From: an uncultured Bacteroidota bacterium
Lineage (GTDB): Bacteria; Bacteroidota; Bacteroidia; Bacteroidales; P3
Assembly: GCA_902784465.1 (NCBI GenBank)
Contig: CACZUZ010000003.1
Coordinates: 1 to 64,000 of the forward strand
Direction: 5' to 3'
Length of the DNA: 64,000 bases
The notes below the pieces were generated by a model. It was given only the letters and a program-made list of their open reading frames with translations. It made no database searches and was not told the DNA's origin. Position numbers and translations under genes: made by a program. Below are positions 32,978 to 42,535 of this stretch, one piece after another (positions within the stretch are counted from its first letter, which is position 1; every line of letters begins with the position of its first letter).

Positions 32978-35293
32978 ATGAACCGCAGGAAACAGCACAC
33001 AACCAACAGTTTATCGACCATTTTCAAGCAATGGTTCTCTTGCCTGTTTCTCTTGTCGTGCCTCACCCCTGCCCTACTGTGCCAGGAAGGACTTGCCGTC
33101 TCAAGCCATTCAGCAAGCCAAATCTCCTTCGACTACTGCCTTCAAAACATTGTGGCTCAACCTCGCCAAGGCGCAATCCTGCTCTCCGCACCCGCCGCAG
33201 CCAACAGCATGAGTCGCGAGCTGGGCCTTCCCATGCTGCCCCAGCACCGCCAACTGGTGGTCCTCAACGACAACAATCACAAAATCACTATCGAGCATCA
33301 GAAATGGGACACCCTGTCTCTCCCCTCTTCAGGCTGCCAACTGCCTGTGATGCACTATGCTGGCGCCAAAGCCAAGGATGTCAGGCTGCCCCTGGCAGGA
33401 AGGGACAGCCTCTACTATGCTGCCGACTCGATGATGGGTGCCCCCCTGGTCAGCATCAAGCCTCTCGGAAAAATGAGGGGTACCTCTGTCGCAGAACTCT
33501 CCATCGCCCCCGTGCGTTACAACCCCGCCCAAGGCACCATAGCCGTCTGCCGCAAACTGAGGGCCACGGTCACCGCCACATCAACTCCACACCTCACCGA
33601 CCCGACCGGCAACCCCATGCTTAGGGCATTGCCCATCCTCACGCCCGACAACTCGAAAACGTATGTCAACACCCTCATACAAGACACTCTTCCAACAGGT
33701 TACCTCATCGTCACAACGCCAAGATATAGCGAGGCGCTACGACCGCTGATTGCATGGAAACGCCAAGAGGGCTACATCGTCGATGTCATCTGTTTCGACA
33801 ATGGGACATCCAACAAAACAGTGAAAGACAGCCTTCAAAGCCGCTACGACAACCCCTCCGCCAATCACCCCGCCCCGCTCTTCATCCTGGTTGTCGGCGA
33901 CATGGCCGACATACCGCTGTGGACTGGACTTCACAATATTGAAGGGCTCGACAATCACCGCACCGACTTCTACTATGCCGAATTCAGCGGCGACATGCTG
34001 CCCGATGCTTTTGTCGGGCGGCTGTCCATGCACGACACCAACGAGTTGCACAACATCGTCGCAAAAACGGTGGCCTACGAGAAAGGCCTGATGGCCGACA
34101 CCACAGCCCTGCGGCGGAGCCTGATAGTGGCCGGCAAGGAAGAGACCTACCCCGCCCCAGTCGCCACCAACGGGCAGGTGAACTACATCAAGCAGCTCCT
34201 CATCTCCCACGACCCCGCTCACGACACCCTGTGCTACTACAACCCCTCGTCGGCCGACCGCCGCGACGAGATACTTGAAGACCTGCGCGAAGGGGTGGCT
34301 CTGATGAGCTATACCGCACACTGCAACACCAAGGGCTGGCGCGACCCCAGGCTCAACAATACAGACATCAACACCAGCGATATCGTCGACCACAGTCTCT
34401 TTGTCGCCATCAACAACTGCTGTCGCAGCAACGATGTCGCCGGTGAATGCTTTGGCGAGATGCTGCTCCGCAAAGCCGTGGGCGGCGCGGTGGCCTCCAT
34501 CGGAGCCACCAACGAGACCCTCTGGGAAGAGGACTACGTCTGGAGCACAGGACCAGGCACCATGACCGAGAACCCCCAGCCCGCCAACAGCGGCAACGGT
34601 GCCTTCGACCGCCTGCTGCACCCTCATCTGCAACCCATCGAGGAGCAAGCCTGGACCATAGGACAGATGCTTCTGGCTGGCAATGGCGCCGTGGCGGCAA
34701 GCGGATCTCCGTTCGCCGACTTCTACTGGGAAATCTACCTGCTGCTGGGCGACCCGTCGCTGATGCCCCATATCGGCCCCTTGCACGAGATAGAGCTGAC
34801 CTGCGACAGCGTTCAAATCGGCGACACCGCCATGTCGCTGCTGGGAACCCCCTGGACACGTGTGGCCGCCACATGCGGCGATACGCTGATGGGACTCTGC
34901 ACATTGGGAGCCGACGGCGAGGGACATATCCATTTCCGCCAAGCCGTGGCTAGCGACATCTGCATCACCGCCACACGCCAGTTCCACAAGGCCAAGCAAG
35001 TCACATTCCGGCTGGTCGACAGCATCCCCCCTCAAGGCTTGGAAACCCCGTCAGGCAGAAGCCTACAGATATACCCCAACCCGGCGAGGGACAGGCTGAC
35101 TGTCTGCGGAATAGCATCTCCCGCTCAGCTAACCATTTTCGACAGCCGTGGACAAAAAAGACTGGAAAAAAACGTCACCGACCAGCAAACCATCGACCTC
35201 GGTCGACAACTCCCTTCCGGCATCTACACCCTGTCCATAACCCAACCCGACAATAGCAAAACCTACAAAAAGATAGTAATCAGAGGACTGTGA
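32978..35293 (+). CDS. C25 (gingipain-like) cysteine peptidase, T9SS cargo
   Basis: The 771-residue protein starts with a basic segment and hydrophobic signal (WFSCLFLLSCLTPALL). The propeptide-like region covers about residues 40-235, then the C25 catalytic domain from GYLIVTTPRY (241). The catalytic His is His448 (SYTAHCN) and the nucleophile Cys481 or Cys482 (VAINNCCRSND), spaced as in gingipains. An Ig-like region follows, and residues about 690-771 are a T9SS sorting domain: QIYPNPARDRL, FDSRGQK, LPSGIYTLSI. It is expected on the cell surface or secreted. The catalytic domain lacks the insertion of known sortase PorU as far as I can judge. Its stop overlaps the GTG of the next gene. Confidence 0.87.
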   Translation: MNRRKQHTTNSLSTIFKQWFSCLFLLSCLTPALLCQEGLAVSSHSASQISFDYCLQNIVAQPRQGAILLSAPAAANSMSRELGLPMLPQHRQLVVLNDNNHKITIEHQKWDTLSLPSSGCQLPVMHYAGAKAKDVRLPLAGRDSLYYAADSMMGAPLVSIKPLGKMRGTSVAELSIAPVRYNPAQGTIAVCRKLRATVTATSTPHLTDPTGNPMLRALPILTPDNSKTYVNTLIQDTLPTGYLIVTTPRYSEALRPLIAWKRQEGYIVDVICFDNGTSNKTVKDSLQSRYDNPSANHPAPLFILVVGDMADIPLWTGLHNIEGLDNHRTDFYYAEFSGDMLPDAFVGRLSMHDTNELHNIVAKTVAYEKGLMADTTALRRSLIVAGKEETYPAPVATNGQVNYIKQLLISHDPAHDTLCYYNPSSADRRDEILEDLREGVALMSYTAHCNTKGWRDPRLNNTDINTSDIVDHSLFVAINNCCRSNDVAGECFGEMLLRKAVGGAVASIGATNETLWEEDYVWSTGPGTMTENPQPANSGNGAFDRLLHPHLQPIEEQAWTIGQMLLAGNGAVAASGSPFADFYWEIYLLLGDPSLMPHIGPLHEIELTCDSVQIGDTAMSLLGTPWTRVAATCGDTLMGLCTLGADGEGHIHFRQAVASDICITATRQFHKAKQVTFRLVDSIPPQGLETPSGRSLQIYPNPARDRLTVCGIASPAQLTIFDSRGQKRLEKNVTDQQTIDLGRQLPSGIYTLSITQPDNSKTYKKIVIRGL

Positions 35294-36168
35294 ATCAAGA
35301 TACAAACATAGTATACCATCCTGTTTACGACACAGTGATACCTCAACTGTTGCTGCGTCCTGTCGACAGCACCACCCTGTCGACGCCCGACAGCAACGAC
35401 TACCTGCTGCTCTGCAACGACTCCATATTCGCCCCCTACGCCGCCGACAGCGTAACCCTCTTCCGCCCCAGCATGTTCGCCAACAGCCATACCAGCCACT
35501 TCGGCAACGAGCCTCAGTTGCGCGATGTCTCTCAAGGGTTCGATTGGATGTTCTTTGTCATCATTGCCATGCTGGCTCTCGTGAGCATCAACCTCAACCG
35601 CCTAAGATTCAACCTTAAGGACATCTTCGCTTCGCTCTTCAACCAGCACACCCAAGGCCGTGTGGAGCGCGAGAACAACGTCAAGACGAGCAGCCTTCTC
35701 AGCATGACATTCATCTATCTTGCCTCTGTCGCCGCTGTGGCGACGCGGTTTGCCACAAGCCAGCTCGACGTGATACTCACCATCCCCGAACCTCTCTTCT
35801 TCGCCATCCTCACAGGCATCCTTTTCCTGTACGTGATTCTCAGGGGTGGACTTATACGCCTGATAGGCAGCATCTTCAACGACAACTATCCCGTACAGGC
35901 CTACCTCACCAGCAACCACTTCTTCTTCTTTGTCGGTGCCCTCATACTGCCTCCTCTACTGCTCTTCGTCTTCTTCGCCGAACCCATCGAGCAGACCGCT
36001 CTCGCAATAGCCACCGCAGTCATAGTCATCATACTGATAGTCAGGCTTGCCCGCGGCCTACAACTAATTTTAACAAATTCCAAAACCTCTAAATTATATT
36101 TATTTTACTATCTTTGCATTCTTGAAATCGTACCCATTTTGGTAATGGGGAAGATTTTAACATATTAG
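35290..36168 (+). CDS. DUF4271 family membrane protein
   Basis: The 292-residue protein starts at a GTG that overlaps the stop TGA of the peptidase gene, so translation is coupled. The first 90 residues are polar; then come about six to seven membrane segments (WMFFVIIAMLALVSI, PLFFAILTGILFLYVIL, HFFFFVGALILPPLLLFVFF, and a final one near ILEIVPILVMGKIL). DUF4271 is restricted to Bacteroidota and sits regularly before hemD and rnpA. Its function is unknown; membrane placement next to a tetrapyrrole gene suggests, weakly, a role linked to haem or the cell envelope. Confidence 0.85.
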   Translation: MNQDTNIVYHPVYDTVIPQLLLRPVDSTTLSTPDSNDYLLLCNDSIFAPYAADSVTLFRPSMFANSHTSHFGNEPQLRDVSQGFDWMFFVIIAMLALVSINLNRLRFNLKDIFASLFNQHTQGRVERENNVKTSSLLSMTFIYLASVAAVATRFATSQLDVILTIPEPLFFAILTGILFLYVILRGGLIRLIGSIFNDNYPVQAYLTSNHFFFFVGALILPPLLLFVFFAEPIEQTALAIATAVIVIILIVRLARGLQLILTNSKTSKLYLFYYLCILEIVPILVMGKILTY

Positions 36169-36201
36169 ACCATAGACAATTGCACCATTTCTAGGAATCG
36201 C

Positions 36202-37170
36202 ATGAAACTGAAAAAAATCCTGATTTCGCAGCCCGAACCTGCCGATTTGGAAAAATCACCGTACAGGAAACTGGCAGTTGATTTCAAACTTGATCTCACA
36301 TTCTACAAATTCTTCGAGGTCGTAGGTATTACGGCTACAGAATTTCGGAAAAGCAGAATTCATATCGCTGAATTTACCGCAGTTATCTTCAACAGCAAAA
36401 ATTCCGTCGACCATTTCTTCCGCATGGCCAAAGACTTGAGGGAGAGCATCCCCGAAAGCATGAAGTACTTCTGTTCAACCGAGGCCATTGCACTCTATCT
36501 CCAAAACTACATCCAGTATCGCAAACGCAAAATATTCTTTGGCAACCAATATTTTGCCGACCTCGTCGATGTGATGACCAAACACCGTGAAGAGAAATTC
36601 CTCTTCCCCTGCTCCGACGAGAAACAGACCGAATACACCAAGCTGCTCGACAAGGCTAAGTTCAAATACACCAAGGCCCCCATGTACCGCAGCGTGCCTC
36701 GCGACCTCAAACAGTTCAAGCTGGAAGACTTCGACATGATTGCACTCTTCTCTCCCATCGGAGTGCGCTCGCTGCTGATGAACTTCCCCGATGCCAAGGA
36801 TTCTTCCATCCTGGTCGCCGCCTTCGGCTCCTCGACGCATGCCGCCCTGAACGCCGCAGGCATCAAGATCACCATCGCAGCCCCCACCAAGAACTCTCCC
36901 TCGATGGCAATGGCTATCGAAAACTACCTGCTCGGCAAGCAACAGGAGGCCGTACTTGTGGTCAAGCCTTCGGCCCTCAAAAGCTCCAAGTCGGTCCACA
37001 CCACCTCCAAGACGCTGGGCACCAAGAAAACCAAGTCGGTCTTCGCCAGCAAGGCTAAATACAAGCAGCTGATGGAAGAAAAGAAAGCCAAAGCCGCCGA
37101 ACGCCGCGCCGTACGCGCCGCCGAGAAAGCACGCAAAGAGGCCGAGGCCGCCACGAAAGACAAGGAGTGA
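36202..37170 (+). CDS. hemD: Uroporphyrinogen-III synthase-like protein
   Basis: The 322 residues begin MKLKKILISQPEPA and contain the two-lobed pattern of the family: AVIFNSKNSVDHFF in the first lobe, MIALFSPIGVRSLLMNFP and VAAFGSSTHAALNAAGI in the second. The enzyme closes hydroxymethylbilane into uroporphyrinogen III on the way to haem. Compared with typical HemD (about 250 residues) it has a basic, alanine-rich C-terminal tail from about 255 (KAKAAERRAVRAAEKARKE), a feature I have seen in Bacteroidota members. Sequence conservation in HemD is low, so activity is inferred from fold and context. Confidence 0.85.
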   Translation: MKLKKILISQPEPADLEKSPYRKLAVDFKLDLTFYKFFEVVGITATEFRKSRIHIAEFTAVIFNSKNSVDHFFRMAKDLRESIPESMKYFCSTEAIALYLQNYIQYRKRKIFFGNQYFADLVDVMTKHREEKFLFPCSDEKQTEYTKLLDKAKFKYTKAPMYRSVPRDLKQFKLEDFDMIALFSPIGVRSLLMNFPDAKDSSILVAAFGSSTHAALNAAGIKITIAAPTKNSPSMAMAIENYLLGKQQEAVLVVKPSALKSSKSVHTTSKTLGTKKTKSVFASKAKYKQLMEEKKAKAAERRAVRAAEKARKEAEAATKDKE

Positions 37171-37574
37171 ACAACAACCGAAATAAGCAATACGGCTTCG
37201 GCAAGAGCGAGAAGCTCTGCAGCAAAATGCTCATAGAGAAGCTCTACAGCTCGCCCAAACGCGAGCTGTTTTTTCCATTGAGCATCCACTGGATGGAGGT
37301 CGATGCCGACGACACCACCCCTCGCGTGCAGGTTCTCGTCGTGGCCCCCAAACGCAAACTCCACCACGCCGTCGACCGCAACCGCACCAAACGGGTAATA
37401 CGCGAATGCTACCGCCTGAACAAGCAACCTCTCGTCGACGCCCTCTCCCACAACAACAAGCACATCATCCTGTCGTTCAACTATATCCACACTCGCACAC
37501 CCGACTTCCACAAGCTCTCCTCCACCATGGACAAAATAATCGCCCGTCTCGCTCTAGCTGTCTCATCGCTATGA
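37167..37574 (+). CDS. rnpA: Ribonuclease P protein component
   Basis: The 135-residue basic protein has the family signature [19 protein letters not shown] and the N-terminal KSEKLCSK. It binds the RNase P RNA and helps remove tRNA 5' leaders. The GTG start at 37167 overlaps the hemD stop, and its stop overlaps the yidD ATG. rpmH, its partner in most bacteria, is not adjacent; hemD-rnpA-yidD is the usual order in Bacteroidota. Confidence 0.93.
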   Translation: MNNNRNKQYGFGKSEKLCSKMLIEKLYSSPKRELFFPLSIHWMEVDADDTTPRVQVLVVAPKRKLHHAVDRNRTKRVIRECYRLNKQPLVDALSHNNKHIILSFNYIHTRTPDFHKLSSTMDKIIARLALAVSSL

Positions 37575-37795
37575 TCAAGAATGTCTTATCCAAGGCTCTG
37601 CTGCTGCTGATAAAATTCTACCAGCAATGCATATCGCCCTTCACTCCGGCGGCATGCCGCTACACCCCCACCTGCTCACAGTATGCCAAAGAGGCCATCT
37701 TGAAGTATGGCCCTTTCAAGGGAACATGGCTCGCCTTCAAGCGTATCTTGCGATGCAACCCCTTCGGCGGCCACGGCTACGACCCTGTCCCGTGA
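37571..37795 (+). CDS. yidD: Membrane protein insertion efficiency factor
   Basis: Seventy-four residues from the ATG that overlaps the rnpA stop. The family core is complete: [36 protein letters not shown], then [15 protein letters not shown]. It is a small membrane-associated protein that assists YidC-dependent insertion. Earlier in-frame codons belong to rnpA in another frame. Confidence 0.95.
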   Translation: MIKNVLSKALLLLIKFYQQCISPFTPAACRYTPTCSQYAKEAILKYGPFKGTWLAFKRILRCNPFGGHGYDPVP

Positions 37796-37835
37796 TTAAT
37801 AATCAGCCATTTGCAAAAAAAATATCGCCATATAC

Positions 37836-37864
37836 TTTGGAATAAAAAAAATATTGTACTTTTG
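37836..37864 (+). promoter_or_regulatory. Promoter of the 37891 lipoprotein gene
   Basis: TTTG at 37836-37839, 17 bases, TACTTTTG at 37857-37864; ATG 27 bases later. Confidence 0.7.
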
Positions 37865-37890
37865 CACCACAAATCAAAACCTTAAAACAC

Positions 37891-38427
37891 ATGAAAAAAT
37901 TAAAATTCTTAGCAGTTACGCTCCTGGCAGTCCTCTCTTTTGGTCTTACCAGCTGCGACAAGGACAAAGATTTCGATTATGAGTCCATCACAGTCAAGGA
38001 CGGCGACGTCATCATCTCGAAACATGATTTCGGCACCGGCGACACCGCTGGCTACAAACTGAACTGGAAACTCAGCATCAAAGGCGGCAACCTCGTCCTC
38101 GATTGCCTCGACAGCCAGCCTGAGTTCAACATGGGCGGACAGGCCTCCAACCTCAAAACCGGTGGCGGCATCAGCGACATCGGAGAGGTCAAAGGCATCA
38201 GCCTCATAGAGACCAAGCCGGCCGACGCCGCCTTCTCTTCCCTGACCGCCAAAGCCGAGAAAAAGCATGGCTATGTCGTCAAGGTCTACGGTGCCGACGA
38301 GACCTATCCCTCTGCCTATGAACAGAACCCCTCCATCCGTCCCCCTCAGGCTGTCTACCTCCGCCTCTGGATCAAGAAAGTAGATGACGGCTCTTACGAA
38401 ATCCGCTACGAATATCCCTGGAAATAA
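37891..38427 (+). CDS. Lipoprotein of unknown function
   Basis: The 178-residue protein has a lipoprotein signal with the lipobox LTSC (Cys22) followed by DKDKD, so it is acylated and probably placed in the outer membrane. The mature part is beta-rich without recognised motifs (GYKLNWKLSIKGGNLVLDC, YVVKVYGADETYP, YEIRYEYPWK). It has its own promoter and a terminator directly after, so it is monocistronic. No family assignment. Confidence 0.8.
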   Translation: MKKLKFLAVTLLAVLSFGLTSCDKDKDFDYESITVKDGDVIISKHDFGTGDTAGYKLNWKLSIKGGNLVLDCLDSQPEFNMGGQASNLKTGGGISDIGEVKGISLIETKPADAAFSSLTAKAEKKHGYVVKVYGADETYPSAYEQNPSIRPPQAVYLRLWIKKVDDGSYEIRYEYPWK

Positions 38428-38448
38428 TCAGGCATTCTTGCAAAAAAA

Positions 38449-38484
38449 GGACAGGAGCTTGCAATGGCAGGCTCCTGTCTCTTT
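38449..38484 (+). terminator. Terminator of the 37891 gene
   Basis: Arms ACAGGAGC and GCTCCTGT followed by a T-rich tail. Confidence 0.8.
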
Positions 38485-38530
38485 TATATCCTAAGGATTG
38501 CTCCGTCTGGCTAATACCGTCAGACCAAGC

Positions 38531-39142
38531 CTATTTCTGCGATGCCATATACTGCTCAAGCAGACGCTGGACATACTTGCCGAAGACGTCGAACTCGATA
38601 TTGACAACCGTGCCGGGCTTGAAGTTGTGGAAGTTCGTCACCTTGTATGTGTAGGGGATGATGGCCACCGAGAACATCCCTGGCTCGGAGTCTACCACAG
38701 TGAGGCTCACACCATTAATGCTGATGCTGCCCTTGGGCACCGTGATGGAGGGGGCATTCTCTCTGTCGTACTCAAAGTAGAAGCGCCACGACCCGTTGTC
38801 GTCGACCACCTTGGTGCAGGTGGCTGTCTGGTCCACATGCCCTTGCACAATGTGACCGTCAAAACGGCCGTCCATCCGCATCGAACGCTCCACATTGACC
38901 TCGGTACCAACCTGCCATGTGCCGAGGTTGGTCTTCAGCATGGTCTCGTCCATGGCGGTGACCACATACTGTTTCTTCGCCTTGTCTACCTTGACCACCG
39001 TGAGGCAGCATCCGTCGTGCGCCATGCTTTGGTCGATGGCAAGCTCGTCGCCAAAAGGCACCTCTAGCGTGAAATGGTAATTGGTGTTCTCTTTCTCTAT
39101 CTTGACGACCTTTGCCGTCATTTCAATAATTCCTGTGAACAT
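38531..39142 (-). CDS. ribE: Riboflavin synthase, alpha subunit
   Basis: The 203-residue protein begins MFTGIIE, the invariant start, and shows the two internally similar lumazine-binding halves: NVERSMRMDGRFDGHIVQGHVD in the first, SINGVSLTVVDSE then FEFDVFGKYVQR-like sequence in the second. It dismutates two lumazine molecules into riboflavin. Length is normal. Monocistronic here: a terminator of the opposing gene precedes it and an AT-rich region lies upstream. Confidence 0.95.
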   Translation of the reverse strand: MFTGIIEMTAKVVKIEKENTNYHFTLEVPFGDELAIDQSMAHDGCCLTVVKVDKAKKQYVVTAMDETMLKTNLGTWQVGTEVNVERSMRMDGRFDGHIVQGHVDQTATCTKVVDDNGSWRFYFEYDRENAPSITVPKGSISINGVSLTVVDSEPGMFSVAIIPYTYKVTNFHNFKPGTVVNIEFDVFGKYVQRLLEQYMASQK

Positions 39143-39267
39143 GATTATGATTGTTTGATTGTTTGAATGCTTGAATTATAGAAACGATGATAACCCTATT
39201 TTATTGTAAATTCATATTTATTCGTGTTAAAACAATCTATGTTCTTGTGAATTTTGTTAATTTCGTG

Positions 39268-39275
39268 TAACTTTG
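39268..39275 (+). promoter_or_regulatory. -7 element of the 39345 lipoprotein gene
   Basis: TAACTTTG with a TTG element about 20 bases upstream; leader of about 63 bases. Confidence 0.5.
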
Positions 39276-39344
39276 CCGAACAGAAATCAACATCAAAACC
39301 AAACATAACTATCAAAAAACCAAGCATTTTAAACATTAATTATC

Positions 39345-40433
39345 ATGAAAATCTTTAGACGAATTGCCATGATGGCATTTGTGACTGCCTCATTAGTACT
39401 CGCAGGATGCACCGAGAAAGACTGGGAAACCATCGACAATGCGATATTGAATTCCCTCCCCGACAACCTTGTGGGAACCACATGGGTTTTTGACGGCACC
39501 GAGACCTACAACGGCGTGACGGCAAAAATCTATTCCACCATCCATTTCACAAGCGAAACAGAGGGCGAACTCTACCTCTCCTCCGTCTACGACGGCGACA
39601 CCGTCGCCGGCAGCAACCGCATCACCTACACCTACAAGAAACCCGACGGTGTCCTGACACTCTATATCGAAGGGGAAAGCGCCGGCACCATGGATTTCAC
39701 CATAGGAGTGGGCACGCTGAACCTGAAAATCCGCAACGGCGAAGCCATTCGCATCTACAAACTCGTGAATGAAAACCCCGAGCCCAGCAACGAACTAGTA
39801 TGCAGCGAATGGGAACTCACAACGAACGAAGCCTCAGGTTTCTCCGAGAAGAGGGTCCTCTGCTTCCTTGACAACCAGAAAGCCATCATTGTCACCTTCT
39901 ACACCTCACCTGAATCCTCGGAATCAGATTATGAGTATAATGAGTTCTCCTATACCGTCAACGGCAACCAGGGAAGGCTGACATTTACAAATGGAGACAA
40001 CGAAACCTTCAACTTCTCAATCAACGGCAATTCGATAACCCTCTCCGATAACTATGGGGTCACCTTAACCATGACCCGCAGAAACGCCACCTCTCCCCGG
40101 AACCTCGACGGCACATCATGGGGCAAAACCTTCAATGAAGAATACTACTACGAGGAAAGGGAACAGTACTACCCATCACAAACAATTGTAACTTATCATT
40201 TCAACAGCAACGGCACAGGGATGGCAACCCAAGAGTTCGTGGTACCCATACTCGATATGGACGAATCATACACACTTCAGTTCACCTACACCTACAACAG
40301 GCCTTACTGCAATATCACTGGTCAAATTGATAGCGAGACAATCAGTTTCGACGTCATTATGCTGAGCGACATGATGATCGGGTTCGACGATGAAGGCAAC
40401 GTTGATGACATCCTCGACAGAATCTCAGAATAG
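39345..40433 (+). CDS. Lipoprotein with three lipocalin-like beta repeats
   Basis: The 362-residue protein has a lipoprotein signal with lipobox LAGC (Cys22). Three similar beta units follow, each opening with a tryptophan turn: NLVGTTWVFDG (about 42), ELVCSEWELTT (about 152), NLDGTSWGKTF (about 255), and each continuing with strands ending in Y-x-F/Y-x-Y motifs. This matches lipocalin-like domains common in Bacteroidota surface lipoproteins. A small ligand-binding or structural surface role is likely. A strong terminator follows. Confidence 0.78.
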   Translation: MKIFRRIAMMAFVTASLVLAGCTEKDWETIDNAILNSLPDNLVGTTWVFDGTETYNGVTAKIYSTIHFTSETEGELYLSSVYDGDTVAGSNRITYTYKKPDGVLTLYIEGESAGTMDFTIGVGTLNLKIRNGEAIRIYKLVNENPEPSNELVCSEWELTTNEASGFSEKRVLCFLDNQKAIIVTFYTSPESSESDYEYNEFSYTVNGNQGRLTFTNGDNETFNFSINGNSITLSDNYGVTLTMTRRNATSPRNLDGTSWGKTFNEEYYYEEREQYYPSQTIVTYHFNSNGTGMATQEFVVPILDMDESYTLQFTYTYNRPYCNITGQIDSETISFDVIMLSDMMIGFDDEGNVDDILDRISE

Positions 40434-40460
40434 ACCTGCTCAACCACAACCTTAAACGAC

Positions 40461-40496
40461 AGGAGCGGCAAGATTGATTGCCGCTCCTATTTTTTA
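40461..40496 (+). terminator. Terminator of the 39345 gene
   Basis: Perfect 11-base arms AGGAGCGGCAA and TTGCCGCTCCT, then ATTTTTT. Confidence 0.9.
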
Positions 40497-40510
40497 GAGT
40501 ATCCTCCGCC

Positions 40511-42502
40511 CTATTTCAGATAATCCTCGTAATATTGGAACATCTTATAATATAGATGGTTGCGTTCACGACCACGGACATTGTGCTCGTGGTGGGGATA
40601 GACGAAGTAGTCGACCTGCTTGAGGTTGTTGATGCAACGCTCTATAAACTCGAGGGAGTGCTGCCATACCACGGTGTTGTCTTCCGCGCCGTGGATGACC
40701 AGAAGATGTCCCTGGAGGTCTTTAGCCTTGTCGAGCAGGCTCACCCGTTCGTAACCCTCAGGGTTCTCCTGCGGAGTGTCCATATAACGCTCGCCATACA
40801 TAATCTCGTACCATTTCCAGTCGATGACAGGACCGCCGGCACATCCCACCTTGAAGACCTCGGGATGGGCCAACTTCATGGTGATGGTCATGAATCCGCC
40901 AAAGCTCCAGCCCTCAACACCTATGCGGGCCTTGTCGACATAGGGCAGCGACTGCAGGAAATTCACGCCCTCCATCTGGTCGGCCATCTCAATCTCGCCG
41001 AGATGACGGTGGGTGCAGCTCTCAAACTCGAAGCCACGGTTGTCGGTACCACGGTTGTCGACGGTAAAGACCACATAGCCCTGCTGGGCAAGGAAGGTGA
41101 AATAGAGATTGCCGCCAGCCAGCCAGCTATCGGTGACAAGCTGCGAGTGGGGGCCACCATAGACATAGACAAGGGTGGGGTACTTCTTGCCGGGTTCCAT
41201 ATTCGGAGGGGTGATAAGACGGTAGTAGAGGTCGGTCTTGCCGTCAGCAGCCTTGATGGTTCCAAGCTTGATGCCAGGCATAGCATAGTCCTTCAAGGGG
41301 TTTTCGACCTTGTACAGATTAGAGACCTTATGGTTGGTAGGCTTGTTGATATTAGAGACATAGTTGGCCTCACCAGGATTGTCAACAGAATTGAAGACAT
41401 CAACCATACAAGTGCCTGCTTCGTTTATGACTACTGTATGCGTACCTTCAACAGCATTGTAGTTGGTCAAACACTCCATGGTGCCCTTCTTGAGGTTCAC
41501 CTTATAGGCATCGCGACCGGCGAGGTTGTTCTTGTTGGCATAGATAAAGATGTTCTCGCCCTTCTTGTCGAACTGGATAAAACCCTCTACTTCGTATTCG
41601 CCACTTGTAACCTGCTTGACGAGGCTTCCGTCGAGGTTGTAGAGATAGAGATGCTTGTAGCCGTCGCGCATCGAGAACCAGAGGAACTGGTCACCCTTGG
41701 GGGTAAATATCATAGGCTCACAAGGCTCAACATAGCGAGGGTTGGTCTCCTCGAAGAGTACCTTCATGAAGGCTCCCGTCACGGCATCGTACTGCTCAAG
41801 CCACATGTGGTTCTGCTCGCGGTTAACCTTGGCGATGAATACATATTTCTCGTCGGGGCTCCAGGCAATGTTGGTGAGGTACATCTCACGCTCGTGGACG
41901 GTGGTGTCACGAGCGGTGTTGAGGTAGACAAGTTTCTCGTTATGAGTATCCCAAACCCCAACAGTAACCCAATGGCTCTGCATTCCAGCCATAGGGTACT
42001 TGATATTGCGTACCTCGGCCTCACGGGCTTTGGTGTTGACGAGGGGGTAGTCCACAACCATACTCTGATCCATGCGGTAGAACGCCAGACGACTCTGGTT
42101 GGGAGACCAGAAGAGACCGCCCTCGATGCCAAACTCGTTACGATGGACGCTTTCGCCAAGAACGATGTTATAGCCATCACCGCGCTCCACCAGCTTGCCG
42201 TCGACATAGAGGCAACCCTCCTTTGTCTCGACGCGCTCGCTCGGCACGTATTTGACAACTGCCAGATACGAGTCTTTCTCTGCGTCGGTCTGCAGACGCT
42301 CCTTTTTGCCATCAAAAACCATACAGACAGTGTCTTTCATATACATCAGTTTGTCGGTTCCGGGATCAAACATGAAACCTCGCATCGGACGCTGTGGATA
42401 GAGCTTGTAGTCCATCAGCTGGTCCCACTTCAGCATCTTGCGTTGAGCCATTGCCGTGCCTGCAAGAAGCAGCACTGCAAGAATCAATAATGTCTTTTTC
42501 AT
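40511..42502 (-). CDS. S9 family prolyl dipeptidyl peptidase (DPP-IV-like)
   Basis: The 663-residue protein has a signal peptide (LLILAVLLLAGTAMAQ), a beta-propeller domain (about 40-430) and an alpha/beta-hydrolase domain. The catalytic triad is readable: Ser533 in GWSFGGFM, Asp608 in HGAEDN and His640 in YPHHEHN. The propeller holds FYRMDQS, the DPP-IV-type region that bears substrate-binding residues. It should cut Xaa-Pro dipeptides from peptides in the periplasm, which fits an amino-acid- or peptide-using lifestyle together with the C25 peptidase. Confidence 0.92.
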   Translation of the reverse strand: MKKTLLILAVLLLAGTAMAQRKMLKWDQLMDYKLYPQRPMRGFMFDPGTDKLMYMKDTVCMVFDGKKERLQTDAEKDSYLAVVKYVPSERVETKEGCLYVDGKLVERGDGYNIVLGESVHRNEFGIEGGLFWSPNQSRLAFYRMDQSMVVDYPLVNTKAREAEVRNIKYPMAGMQSHWVTVGVWDTHNEKLVYLNTARDTTVHEREMYLTNIAWSPDEKYVFIAKVNREQNHMWLEQYDAVTGAFMKVLFEETNPRYVEPCEPMIFTPKGDQFLWFSMRDGYKHLYLYNLDGSLVKQVTSGEYEVEGFIQFDKKGENIFIYANKNNLAGRDAYKVNLKKGTMECLTNYNAVEGTHTVVINEAGTCMVDVFNSVDNPGEANYVSNINKPTNHKVSNLYKVENPLKDYAMPGIKLGTIKAADGKTDLYYRLITPPNMEPGKKYPTLVYVYGGPHSQLVTDSWLAGGNLYFTFLAQQGYVVFTVDNRGTDNRGFEFESCTHRHLGEIEMADQMEGVNFLQSLPYVDKARIGVEGWSFGGFMTITMKLAHPEVFKVGCAGGPVIDWKWYEIMYGERYMDTPQENPEGYERVSLLDKAKDLQGHLLVIHGAEDNTVVWQHSLEFIERCINNLKQVDYFVYPHHEHNVRGRERNHLYYKMFQYYEDYLK

Positions 42503-42535
42503 ATTGTCTCTTTTTATTTTTTTACTGATTATTAA

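Noticed and set aside
33737..35035. 432-codon minus-strand frame opposite the C25 peptidase
   Set aside because: The plus-strand product has catalytic residues and a T9SS domain; the minus frame has no features.
32978..35293. PorU (the T9SS sortase) instead of a cargo peptidase
   Set aside because: PorU is longer (about 1100 residues or more) and lacks a T9SS type A C-terminal sorting sequence such as the one seen here.
40556..42490. 644-codon plus-strand frame opposite the S9 peptidase
   Set aside because: The minus-strand peptidase has a signal peptide and full catalytic triad; the plus frame is a by-product of codon bias.
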